Source of the DNA: Hydrogenophaga sp. PBL-H3 | Lineage (GTDB): Bacteria > Pseudomonadota > Gammaproteobacteria > Burkholderiales > Burkholderiaceae_C | NCBI RefSeq assembly: GCF_010104355.1 | Contig: NZ_CP044972.1 | Location: 1,178,001-1,242,000 of the forward strand | DNA: 64,000 nt | Reading direction: 5' to 3' | Shown here: piece by piece, positions 1-9,935 of the stretch | Layout: each line of letters starts with the position of its first letter | Position numbering within the stretch: position 1 is the first letter of the stretch | Notes under the pieces: model-generated | What the model saw: only the letters and a program-made list of their open reading frames with translations | Told to the model about the DNA's origin: nothing | The model's database searches: none | Made by a program: the position numbers and the translations under genes

Positions 1-554
1 TCGCGCCCGGGGCCACGGTGTTGGTGGAAGAGGGCGATCTGACCCAGTTGCTGCCCAAGCTGCGGCTCGGTGAGATCGATCTGTTCGTGGGCCGGCTGGA
101 GCCGGGTTACGCGGCGCCGGACCTGGTGACCGAGAAACTCTTCAACGAGCCGATGGTCGCGGTGGTGGGCTCGGGGCATCCCCTCTCGCGCAAGAAGCAA
201 ACCACCTGGGCCGACCTCGCCGCCATGCCCTGTGTGCTGCCGCCGCCCTGGGCTTCGCTGCGGGTGAAGCTGGAGCAGCAGTTCTTCAAGCACAAGCTGC
301 AACCCCCGGCAGACATCATCGAAACGGCCTCGTTTCTGGCCATCAGCACCTTCGTGCAGCAGCGCGGGGCGGCGGCCTTTGTGGCGCGGTCGGTGGGCGA
401 GCATTTCGAGCGCGAAGGCCTGTTCAAGGTGCTCAAGCTGCCGGTGCCTGTGGACCTGCCGCCGGTGGGCCTGATCACGGTGCGCGGGCGCCCGCCGACC
501 CGCATCACCGAACAGCTGATGGAATGCCTGCGCCGCGTGGCCGCCGAGCGTTGA
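1..554 (+). CDS. LysR-family regulator, C-terminal part (5' end outside window)
   Basis: An open frame runs from the first bases of the window without a start, so the gene begins upstream. The visible 180 or so residues match the effector-binding (periplasmic-binding-like) domain of LysR-type transcriptional regulators: an LLPKLRLGEIDLFVGR segment, then a strand with AVVGSGHPLSR, and a C-terminal helix that ends in the usual short tail. The DNA-binding helix-turn-helix is not in view, so the target genes and inducer cannot be inferred. The gene ends about 50 bases before tRNA-Ser, which is on the other strand; a hairpin lies in the gap. Family assignment is firm, specificity unknown. Confidence 0.85.
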   Translation, partial: APGATVLVEEGDLTQLLPKLRLGEIDLFVGRLEPGYAAPDLVTEKLFNEPMVAVVGSGHPLSRKKQTTWADLAAMPCVLPPPWASLRVKLEQQFFKHKLQPPADIIETASFLAISTFVQQRGAAAFVARSVGEHFEREGLFKVLKLPVPVDLPPVGLITVRGRPPTRITEQLMECLRRVAAER

Positions 555-564
555 CGCCTGGCCA

Positions 565-597
565 GAAAAAAGGGCCTTGATTTCTCAAGGCCCTTGA
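565..597 (-). terminator. Rho-independent terminator of tRNA-Ser
   Basis: A perfect 11-bp inverted repeat (570-580 and 585-595) with a 4-nt loop is followed, in the minus-strand reading, by a run of T at 570-565. It lies just downstream of the tRNA gene on that strand and probably also helps to stop transcripts of the convergent LysR gene. Confidence 0.85.
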
Positions 598-603
598 ATT
601 CGT

Positions 604-691
604 TGGCGGAGACTGTGAGATTCGAACTCACGGACCCTTGCGAGTCGGCAGTTTTCAAGACTGCTGGTTTAAACCGCTCACCCAAGTCTCC
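604..691 (-). tRNA. tRNA-Ser (anticodon UGA)
   Basis: Read on the minus strand the segment folds as a class II tRNA of 88 nt. The acceptor arm GGAGACT pairs with AGTCTCC, there is an encoded GCCA end, the T-loop reads GTTCGAATC, the long variable arm is typical of serine tRNAs, and the anticodon loop CTTGAAAA has the anticodon TGA. It lies alone between the LysR gene and the end of the urease operon and has its own terminator downstream. Confidence 0.95.
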
Positions 692-715
692 GGATGCGTC
701 GGCAATGCAGCGATT

Positions 716-1399
716 TTAGCCTGCGATGGCGGTGGCCTCGGGCTGCGCCTGGGGCAGCATGCCGCGCGTCTCGATGAAGCGCACCACCTCGTCCACGCCG
801 GCCAGCGTCTTGAGGTTGGTCATCACCCAGGGCCGGCGCGCGCTGTCGGGGCGCATGCGGGCGGTGTCGGCCTTCATCACTTCCAGGTCGGCGCCCACGT
901 GCGGGGCCAGGTCGGTCTTGTTGATGACGAAGAGGTCGCTCTTGGTGATGCCGGGGCCGCCCTTGCGCGGGATTTTCTCGCCTGCGGCCACGTCGATCAC
1001 GTAGATGGTGAGGTCGCTGAGTTCGGGGCTGAAGGTGGCGGCGAGGTTGTCACCGCCGCTCTCGATGAACACCACGTCGGCGTCGGGGAACTCACCGAGC
1101 ATGCGGTCGATGGCCTCCAGGTTGATGGAAGCGTCTTCCCGAATGGCGGTGTGCGGGCAGCCGCCCGTTTCCACGCCCATGATGCGTTCGGCCGGCAGCG
1201 CGCCGCTCACAGTGAGGATGCGCTGGTCTTCCTTGGTGTAGATGTCGTTGGTGATGGCGATGAGGTCGTAGCGCTCGCGCATGGCCTTGCACAGCATCTC
1301 CAGCAGCGTGGTCTTGCCAGAGCCCACCGGGCCGCCGATGCCCACGCGCAGGGGGGGCAGGTGCTTGGTGCGGCGGGGAATGTGGTGCAGGGGGGTCAT
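716..1399 (-). CDS. ureG: Urease accessory GTPase UreG
   Basis: UreG is the SIMIBI-class GTPase that couples GTP hydrolysis to nickel delivery into apo-urease, working with UreE, UreF and UreD in the cytoplasm. The 227-residue protein has the P-loop [11 protein letters not shown] (residues 22-32), the invariant metal-binding CPH motif (C81-P82-H83), the switch region [15 protein letters not shown] and the guanine-specificity NKTDL. Length is normal for the family. The start codon overlaps the ureF stop by four bases (ATGA), which suggests translational coupling. It is the last gene of the urease operon. Confidence 0.97.
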   Translation of the reverse strand: MTPLHHIPRRTKHLPPLRVGIGGPVGSGKTTLLEMLCKAMRERYDLIAITNDIYTKEDQRILTVSGALPAERIMGVETGGCPHTAIREDASINLEAIDRMLGEFPDADVVFIESGGDNLAATFSPELSDLTIYVIDVAAGEKIPRKGGPGITKSDLFVINKTDLAPHVGADLEVMKADTARMRPDSARRPWVMTNLKTLAGVDEVVRFIETRGMLPQAQPEATAIAG

Positions 1400-2115
1400 G
1401 AGCGGAACAGGCGTGAGTACTGGGTTTCGTGGCGGGCGGAGTGGATGGCCAGCAGCGGCGTGAAGGCCTGGCGGTCATTGTCGTGCAGGGTGATGGCGTG
1501 GTCCACCGCGGCCGGTATCTGCAGCGCCAGGCGGGCCAGCATGCGCTGGCCGGCGCTCTGGCCCAGCGGCACCGACTTGATGGACGCCTGCACCATGTTC
1601 TCGCACCAGCCGAAGGCGTAGCCGACCAGGCTGTCGTGCACGCTGGCGGCGGTGCTGGCCGCGGCACAGGCGCACGCCACGGGGTAGGTGGGCGGGTCCA
1701 GGCGGGCGCTGTGCAGTTGTTCGAACACGCCCGTGCCCAGTTCGCCGAGCTGGCGCGCCCACTCCAGCAGCGAGCGCCCCATCTGCTCGCTCTGCAGGCG
1801 GAACTCCAGCGTCTCGCGGGTCTGCAGCACCCAGTGGTTGAGCGTGGTGATGCGCACCAGGTCGTTCGCGCGCCAGGCGGGGATGGCTTGCGCCACCACG
1901 GCCAGATCGCTTCGGGCCAGGCCCAGGTGCAACTGGTCGGTAAGCCACGCGGCCGCACTCGCCTCGTCGTGCACCAGGCCGGCCTCGACGCCGGCCTCCA
2001 GTCCTTCGGAGTACGAGAAGCCGCCCACCGGCAGGGCGGGTGAGGCGAGCCAGAGGATCTGCAGCAGGCTGGCGGCCGATCGGGGCGGCGCGTCGACCCT
2101 GTCAGCCGTGGTCAT
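1396..2115 (-). CDS. ureF: Urease accessory protein UreF
   Basis: UreF is the helical accessory protein that bridges UreG and UreD on apo-urease and gates GTP hydrolysis during nickel insertion. The 239-residue reading begins [11 protein letters not shown] and contains the family core [21 protein letters not shown] near residue 20, followed by the long helical body ending YSRLFRS. The frame stays open further upstream, but that part lies over ureE and its codons read as an out-of-frame shadow of the His-rich tail, so the ATG at 2115 is preferred. It overlaps ureE by 14 bases and ureG by 4. Confidence 0.94.
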   Translation of the reverse strand: MTTADRVDAPPRSAASLLQILWLASPALPVGGFSYSEGLEAGVEAGLVHDEASAAAWLTDQLHLGLARSDLAVVAQAIPAWRANDLVRITTLNHWVLQTRETLEFRLQSEQMGRSLLEWARQLGELGTGVFEQLHSARLDPPTYPVACACAAASTAASVHDSLVGYAFGWCENMVQASIKSVPLGQSAGQRMLARLALQIPAAVDHAITLHDNDRQAFTPLLAIHSARHETQYSRLFRS

Positions 2116-2674
2116 GACCGTGGTGAGGATGGTCGTGTCCGTGGTGGCCGTGAGCCTCGTGGGCAGCGTGCGCGTGAACGTCACCGGCGCCATGACTGGC
2201 ATGGCCACCATGACCGCCATAGGCGCCCGCCTCGGGTTCGAAGGGCTCGCGCACCTCCACCACCGTGAGGTGCATGGCACGCAGCATGTCGGCCAACACG
2301 TGGTCGGGCTCGATCTTCAGGTGGTCGGGGCGCAGCTCGATGGGCACGTGCCGGTTGCCCAGGTGGTAGGCCGCGCGCATGAGGTCGAAGGCCTGCTCGT
2401 GCGCCGGGTGGTCGGGGCAGGCGGTGATGCGCAGCACCGGCTGGTGGGCCGCCACCACGCGCAAAAGCGAGCCGTCTTGCGTGATCAGCACGTCGCCCCC
2501 GCGCACCACGGTGCCACGCGGCAGGAACACGCCCACGTGGCGCTCGTCGGAGGCCACGGTGTCGAAGCGGCTCTTCTGACGAATGTCCCAGTCCAGTTCC
2601 AGGTGCGCGGAGCGCTGCACCATGCTGCGCGCCAGGCCCTGGCCCTGGGGGATGAGTTTGGAGGCTTGCAACAT
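2102..2674 (-). CDS. ureE: Urease accessory nickel chaperone UreE
   Basis: UreE binds nickel and hands it to the UreG-UreF-UreD complex. The 190-residue product has the N-terminal peptide-binding domain (residues 1-75, with [16 protein letters not shown]), a C-terminal metal-binding domain with [12 protein letters not shown], and a strongly His-rich tail of about 38 residues holding 15 histidines. The start chosen is the ATG 11 bases after the ureC stop; the upstream extension of this frame lies over ureC and is not coding. It overlaps ureF at its 3' end. Confidence 0.95.
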   Translation of the reverse strand: MLQASKLIPQGQGLARSMVQRSAHLELDWDIRQKSRFDTVASDERHVGVFLPRGTVVRGGDVLITQDGSLLRVVAAHQPVLRITACPDHPAHEQAFDLMRAAYHLGNRHVPIELRPDHLKIEPDHVLADMLRAMHLTVVEVREPFEPEAGAYGGHGGHASHGAGDVHAHAAHEAHGHHGHDHPHHGHDHG

Positions 2675-2685
2675 GGGATCGTGGT

Positions 2686-4430
<1,745 letters not shown>

Positions 4431-4431
<1 letters not shown>

Positions 4432-4736
4432 CAGAGCTTCCCTTGTGTCAAACCACGGAAGCCGTGGACGATGCGGTCGCCCGCGTAGTCCACCAACTCC
4501 ACCGTGCGCTGCTGGCCGGGCTCGAAGCGAACGGCGGTGCCGCTGGCTATGTTCAGCCGCATGCCGCGCGCCGCGCTGCGGTCGAAGTCGAGCGCGCCAT
4601 TGACCTCGGCAAAGTGGTAGTGCGAGCCGACCTGGATCGGGCGGTCGGCGCCGTTCTTCACCACCAGGGTGAGCGTGCGCCGGCCGGGGTTGAGGGTGTG
4701 CACGCCCTCGTCGGTGACAAGTTCGCCGGGAGTCAT
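4431..4736 (-). CDS. ureB: Urease beta subunit UreB
   Basis: UreB is a small structural subunit of the (UreABC)3 urease trimer. The 101-residue protein starts [13 protein letters not shown] and carries the family blocks [15 protein letters not shown] and the C-terminal [14 protein letters not shown]. The start at 4736 is preferred over an upstream ATG at 4772 because the family begins with M-x-PGE. The TGA stop overlaps the ureC ATG. The gene is separated from ureA by a small gene, a layout seen in several Comamonadaceae. Confidence 0.96.
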
Positions 4737-4747
4737 GGGCACGTCCC

Positions 4748-4918
4748 TCAGTGTTTGCCGCTGGACCACCACAGCGCCACGGCAATGGCCACCACCACAC
4801 CGACAAATCCCAGCGTGTCGGTGGAATGCCAGTGGGAGCCGGGCAGGCCGTGGCCTTCGTGGGCGAGGGCGGGCGCGCAGAAGGCAGCGGCGCTGAAGAG
4901 GGCGGTGGCAAGGCGCAT
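4748..4918 (-). CDS. Small secreted or membrane His-containing protein between ureA and ureB
   Basis: This 56-residue reading begins [13 protein letters not shown], a signal peptide that ends near ALA, then [13 protein letters not shown] (five histidines in a row of about 13 residues), one hydrophobic helix ([13 protein letters not shown]) and a short basic tail. It lies in the urease operon, 20 bases after ureA and 11 bases before ureB, in the same direction. The His cluster next to a membrane helix suggests a metal-related role, for example binding nickel at the cell surface, but that is inference. I recognise no named family. Confidence 0.7.
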   Translation of the reverse strand: MRLATALFSAAAFCAPALAHEGHGLPGSHWHSTDTLGFVGVVVAIAVALWWSSGKH

Positions 4919-4938
4919 GGGTGCTTTCGGTGAATGAA

Positions 4939-5241
4939 TCAGGGAATGGGTTGGTGCACGGTCACGAGCTTGGTGCCGTCGGGGAACGTGGCTTCCACCT
5001 GGATGTCCGGGATCATCTCGGCGATGCCCTCCATCACGTCGGCGCGGGTCAGCACGTTGCGCCCGTCGCTCATGAGCTGGGCCACGGTCTTGCCGTCGCG
5101 CGCGCCCTCCATCACGGCCGCGCTGATCAGCGCCACGGCCTCGGGGTAGTTGAGCTTCAAGCCGCGCGCCTGGCGCCGCTCGGCCAGCAGGGCAGCGGTG
5201 AAGATCAGCAGCTTGTCTTTCTCTCGGGGCGTGAGTTCCAT
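4939..5241 (-). CDS. ureA: Urease gamma subunit UreA
   Basis: UreA is the smallest structural subunit of urease. The 100-residue protein, [20 protein letters not shown] at the start, has the full family pattern: [19 protein letters not shown], the conserved [19 protein letters not shown] and the end VTVHQPIP. It is the first gene of the operon. UreD, which usually precedes ureA in related bacteria, is missing. A sigma-54-type promoter sequence lies about 45-57 bases upstream of the start codon. Confidence 0.97.
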   Translation of the reverse strand: MELTPREKDKLLIFTAALLAERRQARGLKLNYPEAVALISAAVMEGARDGKTVAQLMSDGRNVLTRADVMEGIAEMIPDIQVEATFPDGTKLVTVHQPIP

Positions 5242-5282
5242 GGTGGTGCGTGCGTTCTCGGTGGTGCTTGAGTGACTTGGTC

Positions 5283-5298
5283 AGCAATTCCCGTGCCC
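5283..5298 (-). promoter_or_regulatory. Candidate sigma-54 promoter of the urease operon
   Basis: On the minus strand the bases read GGGCACGGGAATTGCT. This matches the -24/-12 consensus TGGCACG-N4-TTGCW at 11 of 12 fixed positions, with the required 10 bases between GG and GC. The predicted start of transcription is near 5271, giving a 30-base leader before ureA. Sigma-54 control would fit nitrogen regulation of urease. Confidence 0.6.
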
Positions 5299-5320
5299 CG
5301 AGCCGGCTCCATCGGCAGCG

Positions 5321-5336
5321 TGGCACGAAAGCTGCA
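5321..5336 (+). promoter_or_regulatory. Candidate sigma-54 promoter facing the permease-kinase gene
   Basis: The plus strand reads TGGCACGAAAGCTGCA, again 11 of 12 fixed positions of the -24/-12 consensus with correct spacing. The predicted transcription start is near 5346-5347, at or just before the proposed GTG start, so either the mRNA is nearly leaderless, translation starts later (for example GTG 5440), or the match is chance. Confidence 0.45.
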
Positions 5337-5346
5337 GAAACGCAGT

Positions 5347-8300
5347 GTGACAACCATACCCATCGTCCCCATCAGAACCGCTACCGCGCCCACCGCAGGG
5401 CAGGAGCCCGGGCTGGACGCGCCCCAGCGCATCACCCGCGTGCGCCGCGACTACAACAGCTGGGTCGGCAGCGAGACGATGGAAGACTACGCGCTGCGCT
5501 ACACGCCGCAGCGCTTTCGCAAATGGAGCGAATGGCGCGTGGCCAACACCGCGTTTGGTGCGGCGTCTTTCCTGATCCTGGAGGCCGTGGGCGCCACGCT
5601 GCTGGTGCAATACGGCTTTGTGAACGCCGCGCTGGCCATCCTGTGCACCGGCTTGATCATCTTTTTTGCGGGCCTGCCCATCAGCGTGTACGCCGCGCGC
5701 TACGGGGTCGACATGGACTTGCTCACGCGCGGCGCGGGCTTTGGCTACATCGGCTCCACCATCACCTCGCTGATCTACGCCACCTTCACTTTCATTTTCT
5801 TCGCGCTCGAAGCGGCGGTCATGGCCTACGCGCTGGAGCTTGCGCTCGACATCCCGCCCGCCTGGGGTTACCTCATCTGCGCGGTGGTGGTCATTCCGCT
5901 GGTGACGCACGGGGTCTCGGTGATCAGCCGCTTTCAGGTGTGGACCCAGCCGCTGTGGCTGGTGATGATGGTGGTGCCTTTTGGGGCGGTGGCGGTCATG
6001 GCGCCCGAAACGTTCACCAACGTGGTGCGGTATGGCGGTGAATCCGGTGCGGGCGCGTTGTTTGACTGGCACCTGTTTGGTGCGGCGCTCACCGTGGGCA
6101 TCGCGCTCATCACCCAGATGGGGGAGCAGGCCGACTACCTGCGCTTCATGCCCGCCAAGGAGCCCGGCAAGGGGCTGCGCTGGTGGGCGGGGGTGCTGGC
6201 CGGTGGGCCGGGCTGGGTGCTGCTGGGCGTGGTGAAGATGCTGGGCGGCGCGCTGCTGGCGTTTCTTGCCATCAGCCACATGGTGCCGCCGGACCGCGCT
6301 GTGGACCCCAACCAGATGTACCTCGCGGCCTACGAATACGTGTTCTCCGATTACGGCTGGGCGGTGGCGGCCACGGCGTTCTTCGTGGTGATCTCGCAGC
6401 TCAAGATCAATGTGACCAACGCCTACGCCGGCTCGCTGGCCTGGAGCAACTTCTTCTCGCGCATCACGCACAGCCATCCTGGGCGTGTGGTGTGGGTGGT
6501 GTTCAACACCTTCATCGCTTTCATGCTGATGGAGATGAACGTGTTCCAGGCGCTGGGGCAGGTGCTCGGCGTGTACAGCAACATCGCCATCGCCTGGATC
6601 ATGGCCGTGGTGGCCGATCTGGTCATCAACAAGCCGCTGGGCTGGAGCCCCAAGGGCATCGAGTTCAAGCGGGCGTACCTGTACGACATCAACCCGGTGG
6701 GCGTGGGAGCCATGGGCCTGGCTTCGGTGTTGTCCATCGGGGCCCACATGGGGCTGATGGGCGAGGGCGCGCAGGCGTTTTCGGCGGTGATTGCGATGGT
6801 CACGGCTCTGGTGACGGCGCCGCTGATTGCCTGGGCCACGCAGGGGCGTTACTACATCGCAAGGAGTGGTGGCGTACAAGGAGGCCCCGTCGCAGAAACA
6901 CCGCGGAACTGGCTTGGCCAGGCCGCTGGTGTTGCCCCCCTCAAGGGGGGTGACGCCGCAGGCGGCGCGGGGGGTGTTCAAAAGTGTGTGATTTGTGAGC
7001 GTGAATATGAGGGGCCAGACATGGCCCACTGCCCGGCCTACCAAGGCGCCATCTGTTCGCTCTGCTGCACGCTCGACGCGCGCTGTGGCGACCTCTGCAA
7101 ACCCCACGCCAAACTCTCCGAGCAGTGGATGGGTGCGCTGCGCCGCGTGTTGCCGCGCTCCATCTGGCCCTACCTGGAAGCCGGTCTCGCCCACTACCTG
7201 CTGCTCATGCTGGTGATGGCGCCGGTGTTGGCAGCGGTGCTCGGCCTGCTCTACCGCCAGGAGGTGCAGGCCCTGGCGCTGCGCATGGGGCTGTCGGCCA
7301 ACGCCGGCTTGCTTGACGCTGCGTTGCGCTCGGGCTTTGTGCGGGTGTACGCCGTGCTGCTGCTGATCACTGCCACCGTGGCCTGGTGGCTGGTGCTGGC
7401 GCACAAGAGCCGCGAGGTGGCGCAGGAAGAGTCGAACCGGCAGACGCGCCTGCTGATGCAGGAGATCGAGTCGCACCGCCTCACCGACGAAGCCCTGCAG
7501 CAGGCGCGCCTGGCCGCCGAGCACGCCAACCAGGCCAAGACGCGCTACATCAGCACCATCAGCCACGAGCTGCGCACGCCGCTCAACAGCATCCTGGGCT
7601 ACGCGCAGCTCTTGCAGGAAGACACCGGCATGGCACCGCACCGCGCGCAGGCCATCCGCGTGATCAACCGGGGCGGTGAACACCTGCTCTCGCTGATCGA
7701 AGGCACGCTGGACATCGCGCGCATCGAGTCCGGCAAGCTCGCGCTGGACGTGCGGCCCATGGCCTTTGCCGGCGCCATGCAGGAGGTGGCGGGCATGTTC
7801 GAGCTGCAGGCCAGCGCCAAAGGCCTGCAGTTCGTGTTCGAGACCGGCAGCCGCCTGCCCGACACGGTGCGCGCCGACGAGAAACGCCTGCGCCAGATCC
7901 TCATCAACCTGCTGGGCAACGCGGTGAAGTTCACGCGCGCCGGGCAGGTGCGCCTGCGCGTCACGCACGCGCGCGAGATGGCGCAGTTCGAGGTGCACGA
8001 CACCGGCCCCGGCATGCGCGCGCAAGACCTGGAGCGGGTGTTCGAGCCGTTCGCGCGCGGGCAGAACGAAGCCGCCGCGCCCGGGCCGTCCACCGGCACC
8101 GGCCTGGGCCTCACCATTGCCAAGATGCTCACCGACCTCATGGGCGGCGAGATGACGGTGCGCAGCGCACCCGGCGAGGGATCGGTGTTCACCGTGCGCC
8201 TGTTTCTGCCGGAGGTGCACGGCGCGGTGCTGCCGCGTCCGCTGGCCCTGCCCGGGCACATTGGTTACGAAGGCGCACGCCGGCGCGTGCTGGTGGTCGA

Positions 8301-8922
8301 CAACGAGGAAGCCGACCGCGAACTGATCCAGCGCTGGCTGGCACCGCTGGGGTTCGATGTGATGCTGGCCACCAGCGGGCTGGACGCGCTGGCCTTGCTG
8401 GAAGGTCTGCACCCAGGCGACGCCAGTGCGCCCGACGCCGTGTTCATGGACCTGGCCATGCCCGGCATCGACGGCTGGGAAACCATGCGCCGGCTGCGCG
8501 CCAGTGGCTGGAGCGCAGTGCCGCTGGCCATCGTGTCGGCCAACGCGTTCGACAAGGGACTCGACAACGATCTGGGCCATCGACCCCAAGACTTCTTTGT
8601 GAAGCCGGTGCGCCGCGACGACCTGCTCGGCTGGCTGGGCCAGCGGCTGCAACTGGTGTGGATCGAGGTGGCTGCGTCGGAAGCCGCAGCACCAGCGCCG
8701 GCACCGAGCCAAGGCCCGGGGCTGGACATCACCCGCGGCCGCGAGTTCGAACCCCTGCTCGAACTCGTGCGCCTGGGTTACTACAAGGGCATCGTGCAGT
8801 GGCTCGACGAGTGGGTGCAGGACCACCCCGAGCAGGCGGGCTTTGCACAGCAGCTGCGCACACTGGCGCGCGAGTTCCGCTTTGACGCGATCGAGCAGCA
8901 ACTGCTGCAGCGCCATGTCTGA
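5347..8922 (+). CDS. NCS1 permease - Cys-rich - hybrid histidine kinase fusion
   Basis: One uninterrupted frame of about 1191 residues. Residues 45-510 form a 12-helix purine/cytosine (NCS1) permease-type domain. A repeat-derived linker (513-543) leads to a Cys-rich module (544-588: CVICE, CPAYQGAICSLCC, CGDLC). Two more membrane helices (about 611-640 and 664-687) precede a HisKA domain with phospho-acceptor H740 in SHELRTPL, an HATPase domain and a receiver with D1035 in FMDLAMPG. This architecture suggests a transceptor that senses or transports a nucleobase-type nitrogen source and signals by phosphotransfer, as CbrA does with an SSS-type domain. The GTG at 5347 is chosen because an upstream ATG at 5272 would leave almost no room for divergent promoters; GTG 5440 is an alternative. 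Confidence 0.85.
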   Translation: MTTIPIVPIRTATAPTAGQEPGLDAPQRITRVRRDYNSWVGSETMEDYALRYTPQRFRKWSEWRVANTAFGAASFLILEAVGATLLVQYGFVNAALAILCTGLIIFFAGLPISVYAARYGVDMDLLTRGAGFGYIGSTITSLIYATFTFIFFALEAAVMAYALELALDIPPAWGYLICAVVVIPLVTHGVSVISRFQVWTQPLWLVMMVVPFGAVAVMAPETFTNVVRYGGESGAGALFDWHLFGAALTVGIALITQMGEQADYLRFMPAKEPGKGLRWWAGVLAGGPGWVLLGVVKMLGGALLAFLAISHMVPPDRAVDPNQMYLAAYEYVFSDYGWAVAATAFFVVISQLKINVTNAYAGSLAWSNFFSRITHSHPGRVVWVVFNTFIAFMLMEMNVFQALGQVLGVYSNIAIAWIMAVVADLVINKPLGWSPKGIEFKRAYLYDINPVGVGAMGLASVLSIGAHMGLMGEGAQAFSAVIAMVTALVTAPLIAWATQGRYYIARSGGVQGGPVAETPRNWLGQAAGVAPLKGGDAAGGAGGVQKCVICEREYEGPDMAHCPAYQGAICSLCCTLDARCGDLCKPHAKLSEQWMGALRRVLPRSIWPYLEAGLAHYLLLMLVMAPVLAAVLGLLYRQEVQALALRMGLSANAGLLDAALRSGFVRVYAVLLLITATVAWWLVLAHKSREVAQEESNRQTRLLMQEIESHRLTDEALQQARLAAEHANQAKTRYISTISHELRTPLNSILGYAQLLQEDTGMAPHRAQAIRVINRGGEHLLSLIEGTLDIARIESGKLALDVRPMAFAGAMQEVAGMFELQASAKGLQFVFETGSRLPDTVRADEKRLRQILINLLGNAVKFTRAGQVRLRVTHAREMAQFEVHDTGPGMRAQDLERVFEPFARGQNEAAAPGPSTGTGLGLTIAKMLTDLMGGEMTVRSAPGEGSVFTVRLFLPEVHGAVLPRPLALPGHIGYEGARRRVLVVDNEEADRELIQRWLAPLGFDVMLATSGLDALALLEGLHPGDASAPDAVFMDLAMPGIDGWETMRRLRASGWSAVPLAIVSANAFDKGLDNDLGHRPQDFFVKPVRRDDLLGWLGQRLQLVWIEVAASEAAAPAPAPSQGPGLDITRGREFEPLLELVRLGYYKGIVQWLDEWVQDHPEQAGFAQQLRTLAREFRFDAIEQQLLQRHV
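6885..6977 (+). repeat. GC-rich dispersed repeat (copy 1) in the permease-kinase linker
   Basis: About 90 bases with the pattern ACACCGCGG...GGTGTTGCCCCCCTCAAGGGGGG...GACGCCG...GGCGGCGCGGGGGG. The same pattern recurs at 49340-49421 and, inverted and partial, at 63582-63637. Here it is translated without a stop and forms the linker between the permease domain and the Cys-rich module. Confidence 0.85.
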
Positions 8923-9910
8923 GTTCACGCTGCAACAGACCGACCAGCTCATCGTGCTGATCGTGGACGACGTGCCCGACAACGTGGCGCTGCTGCACGA
9001 CGCGCTGGACGATGCGGGCTACACGGTGCTGGTGGCGCTGGACGGCGAGAGCGCCATCCGCCGCGCCACCCAGGCCCTGCCCGACGTGGTGCTGCTCGAC
9101 GCCGTGATGCCGGGTATCGACGGCTTCGAGGTGGCGCGCCGCCTCAAGGCACAGCCGGCCACCGCGCACATTCCCATCATCTTCATGACCGGCCTGACCG
9201 AGACCGAACACCTGGTGGCCGCGCTCGACGCGGGCGGCGCCGACTACGTGACCAAGCCCATCAAGCCGCGCGAGGTCATGGCGCGCATGGGCGTGCACCT
9301 GCGCACCGCGCGCCATGTGCGCCAGGGTGCGGTGGAGCGCAGCCAGGCGCGCAACGCACTGGACGCGTTTGGCTACGCCACCATCACCGTGCGCGAGAGC
9401 GACGGCCGCCTGATGTGGCAGACGCCGCTGGCGCGCGACCTGCTGCGCAACTACTGCGGCACCGAATCACCCACCACGCCACCGGCCGTGCTGCAGTGGC
9501 TGCGCCGCCATCTGGGTGAAGCGAGCGAACAGCGCGAGCCACCACGCCTCACGCTGGAGAACGGCCCGCGCCGCCTCACCTTCCGGCTGCACCAGCGCGT
9601 GGGCGACGAGGATGGTGACGGAGATGCCGGTGGCGACTGGCTCATCGTGATGCAGGAAACCTCGGACGCCAGCGTGCTCTCCAGCGTGGCCGGCGCGTTT
9701 GGCCTCACCGCACGCGAGGCCGAGGTCTTGTACTGGGTGGTCAAGGGCAAGATCAACCGCGACATCGGCGACATCCTGGGCGCCAGCCCGGCCACGGTGA
9801 AGAAACACCTGGAGCGCATCTACGCCAAGCTCGGCGTGGAGACCCGCACGGCGGCGGCCGCCATGGCCATCAACCGCGTGCCGCTGCTGCAGCCGCAGCA
9901 CGGCGGCTGA
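8915..9910 (+). CDS. Response regulator with receiver and LuxR-type HTH
   Basis: A 331-residue response regulator, probably the output partner of the upstream hybrid kinase. The receiver domain (residues 10-130) has the acidic pair in LIVDD, the phospho-acceptor D62 in LLDAVMPGIDG and the conserved lysine in YVTKPIKP. A middle region of about 130 residues is not recognised. The C-terminal 60 residues are a LuxR/FixJ HTH (FGLTAREAEVLYWVVKGK, then the NRDIGDILGASPATVKKHL recognition helix). The ATG at 8915 overlaps the kinase stop by 8 bases, so the two are translationally coupled. Likely targets are the adjacent urease operon or purine/urea uptake genes; this is inferred from position. Confidence 0.92.
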   Translation: MSEFTLQQTDQLIVLIVDDVPDNVALLHDALDDAGYTVLVALDGESAIRRATQALPDVVLLDAVMPGIDGFEVARRLKAQPATAHIPIIFMTGLTETEHLVAALDAGGADYVTKPIKPREVMARMGVHLRTARHVRQGAVERSQARNALDAFGYATITVRESDGRLMWQTPLARDLLRNYCGTESPTTPPAVLQWLRRHLGEASEQREPPRLTLENGPRRLTFRLHQRVGDEDGDGDAGGDWLIVMQETSDASVLSSVAGAFGLTAREAEVLYWVVKGKINRDIGDILGASPATVKKHLERIYAKLGVETRTAAAAMAINRVPLLQPQHGG

Positions 9911-9935
9911 GCCCGGGCACAGCCGGGCTCGCTGC

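Noticed and set aside
604..691. tRNA-Ser as an integration site for a mobile element
   Set aside because: No integrase gene or second copy of the tRNA 3' end was seen nearby; the flanking urease and LysR genes look like normal chromosome.
4432..4911. Upstream extension of the ureC frame to 4911
   Set aside because: The extra 160 residues run through ureB in another frame, are Arg/Pro-rich and have no similarity; UreC starts at 4431.
5281..8982. Very long minus-strand frame (about 1233 codons) opposite the permease-kinase gene
   Set aside because: It is a shadow of the high-GC coding strand: the composition is His/Arg/Gln/Ala-rich without domains, and the plus strand has clear permease, kinase and receiver motifs.
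9910..9929. AGCCCGG/CCGGGCT hairpin between the response regulator and the Bug gene as a terminator
   Set aside because: The stem is stable but lacks a T-run on either strand, so I did not list it as a terminator.
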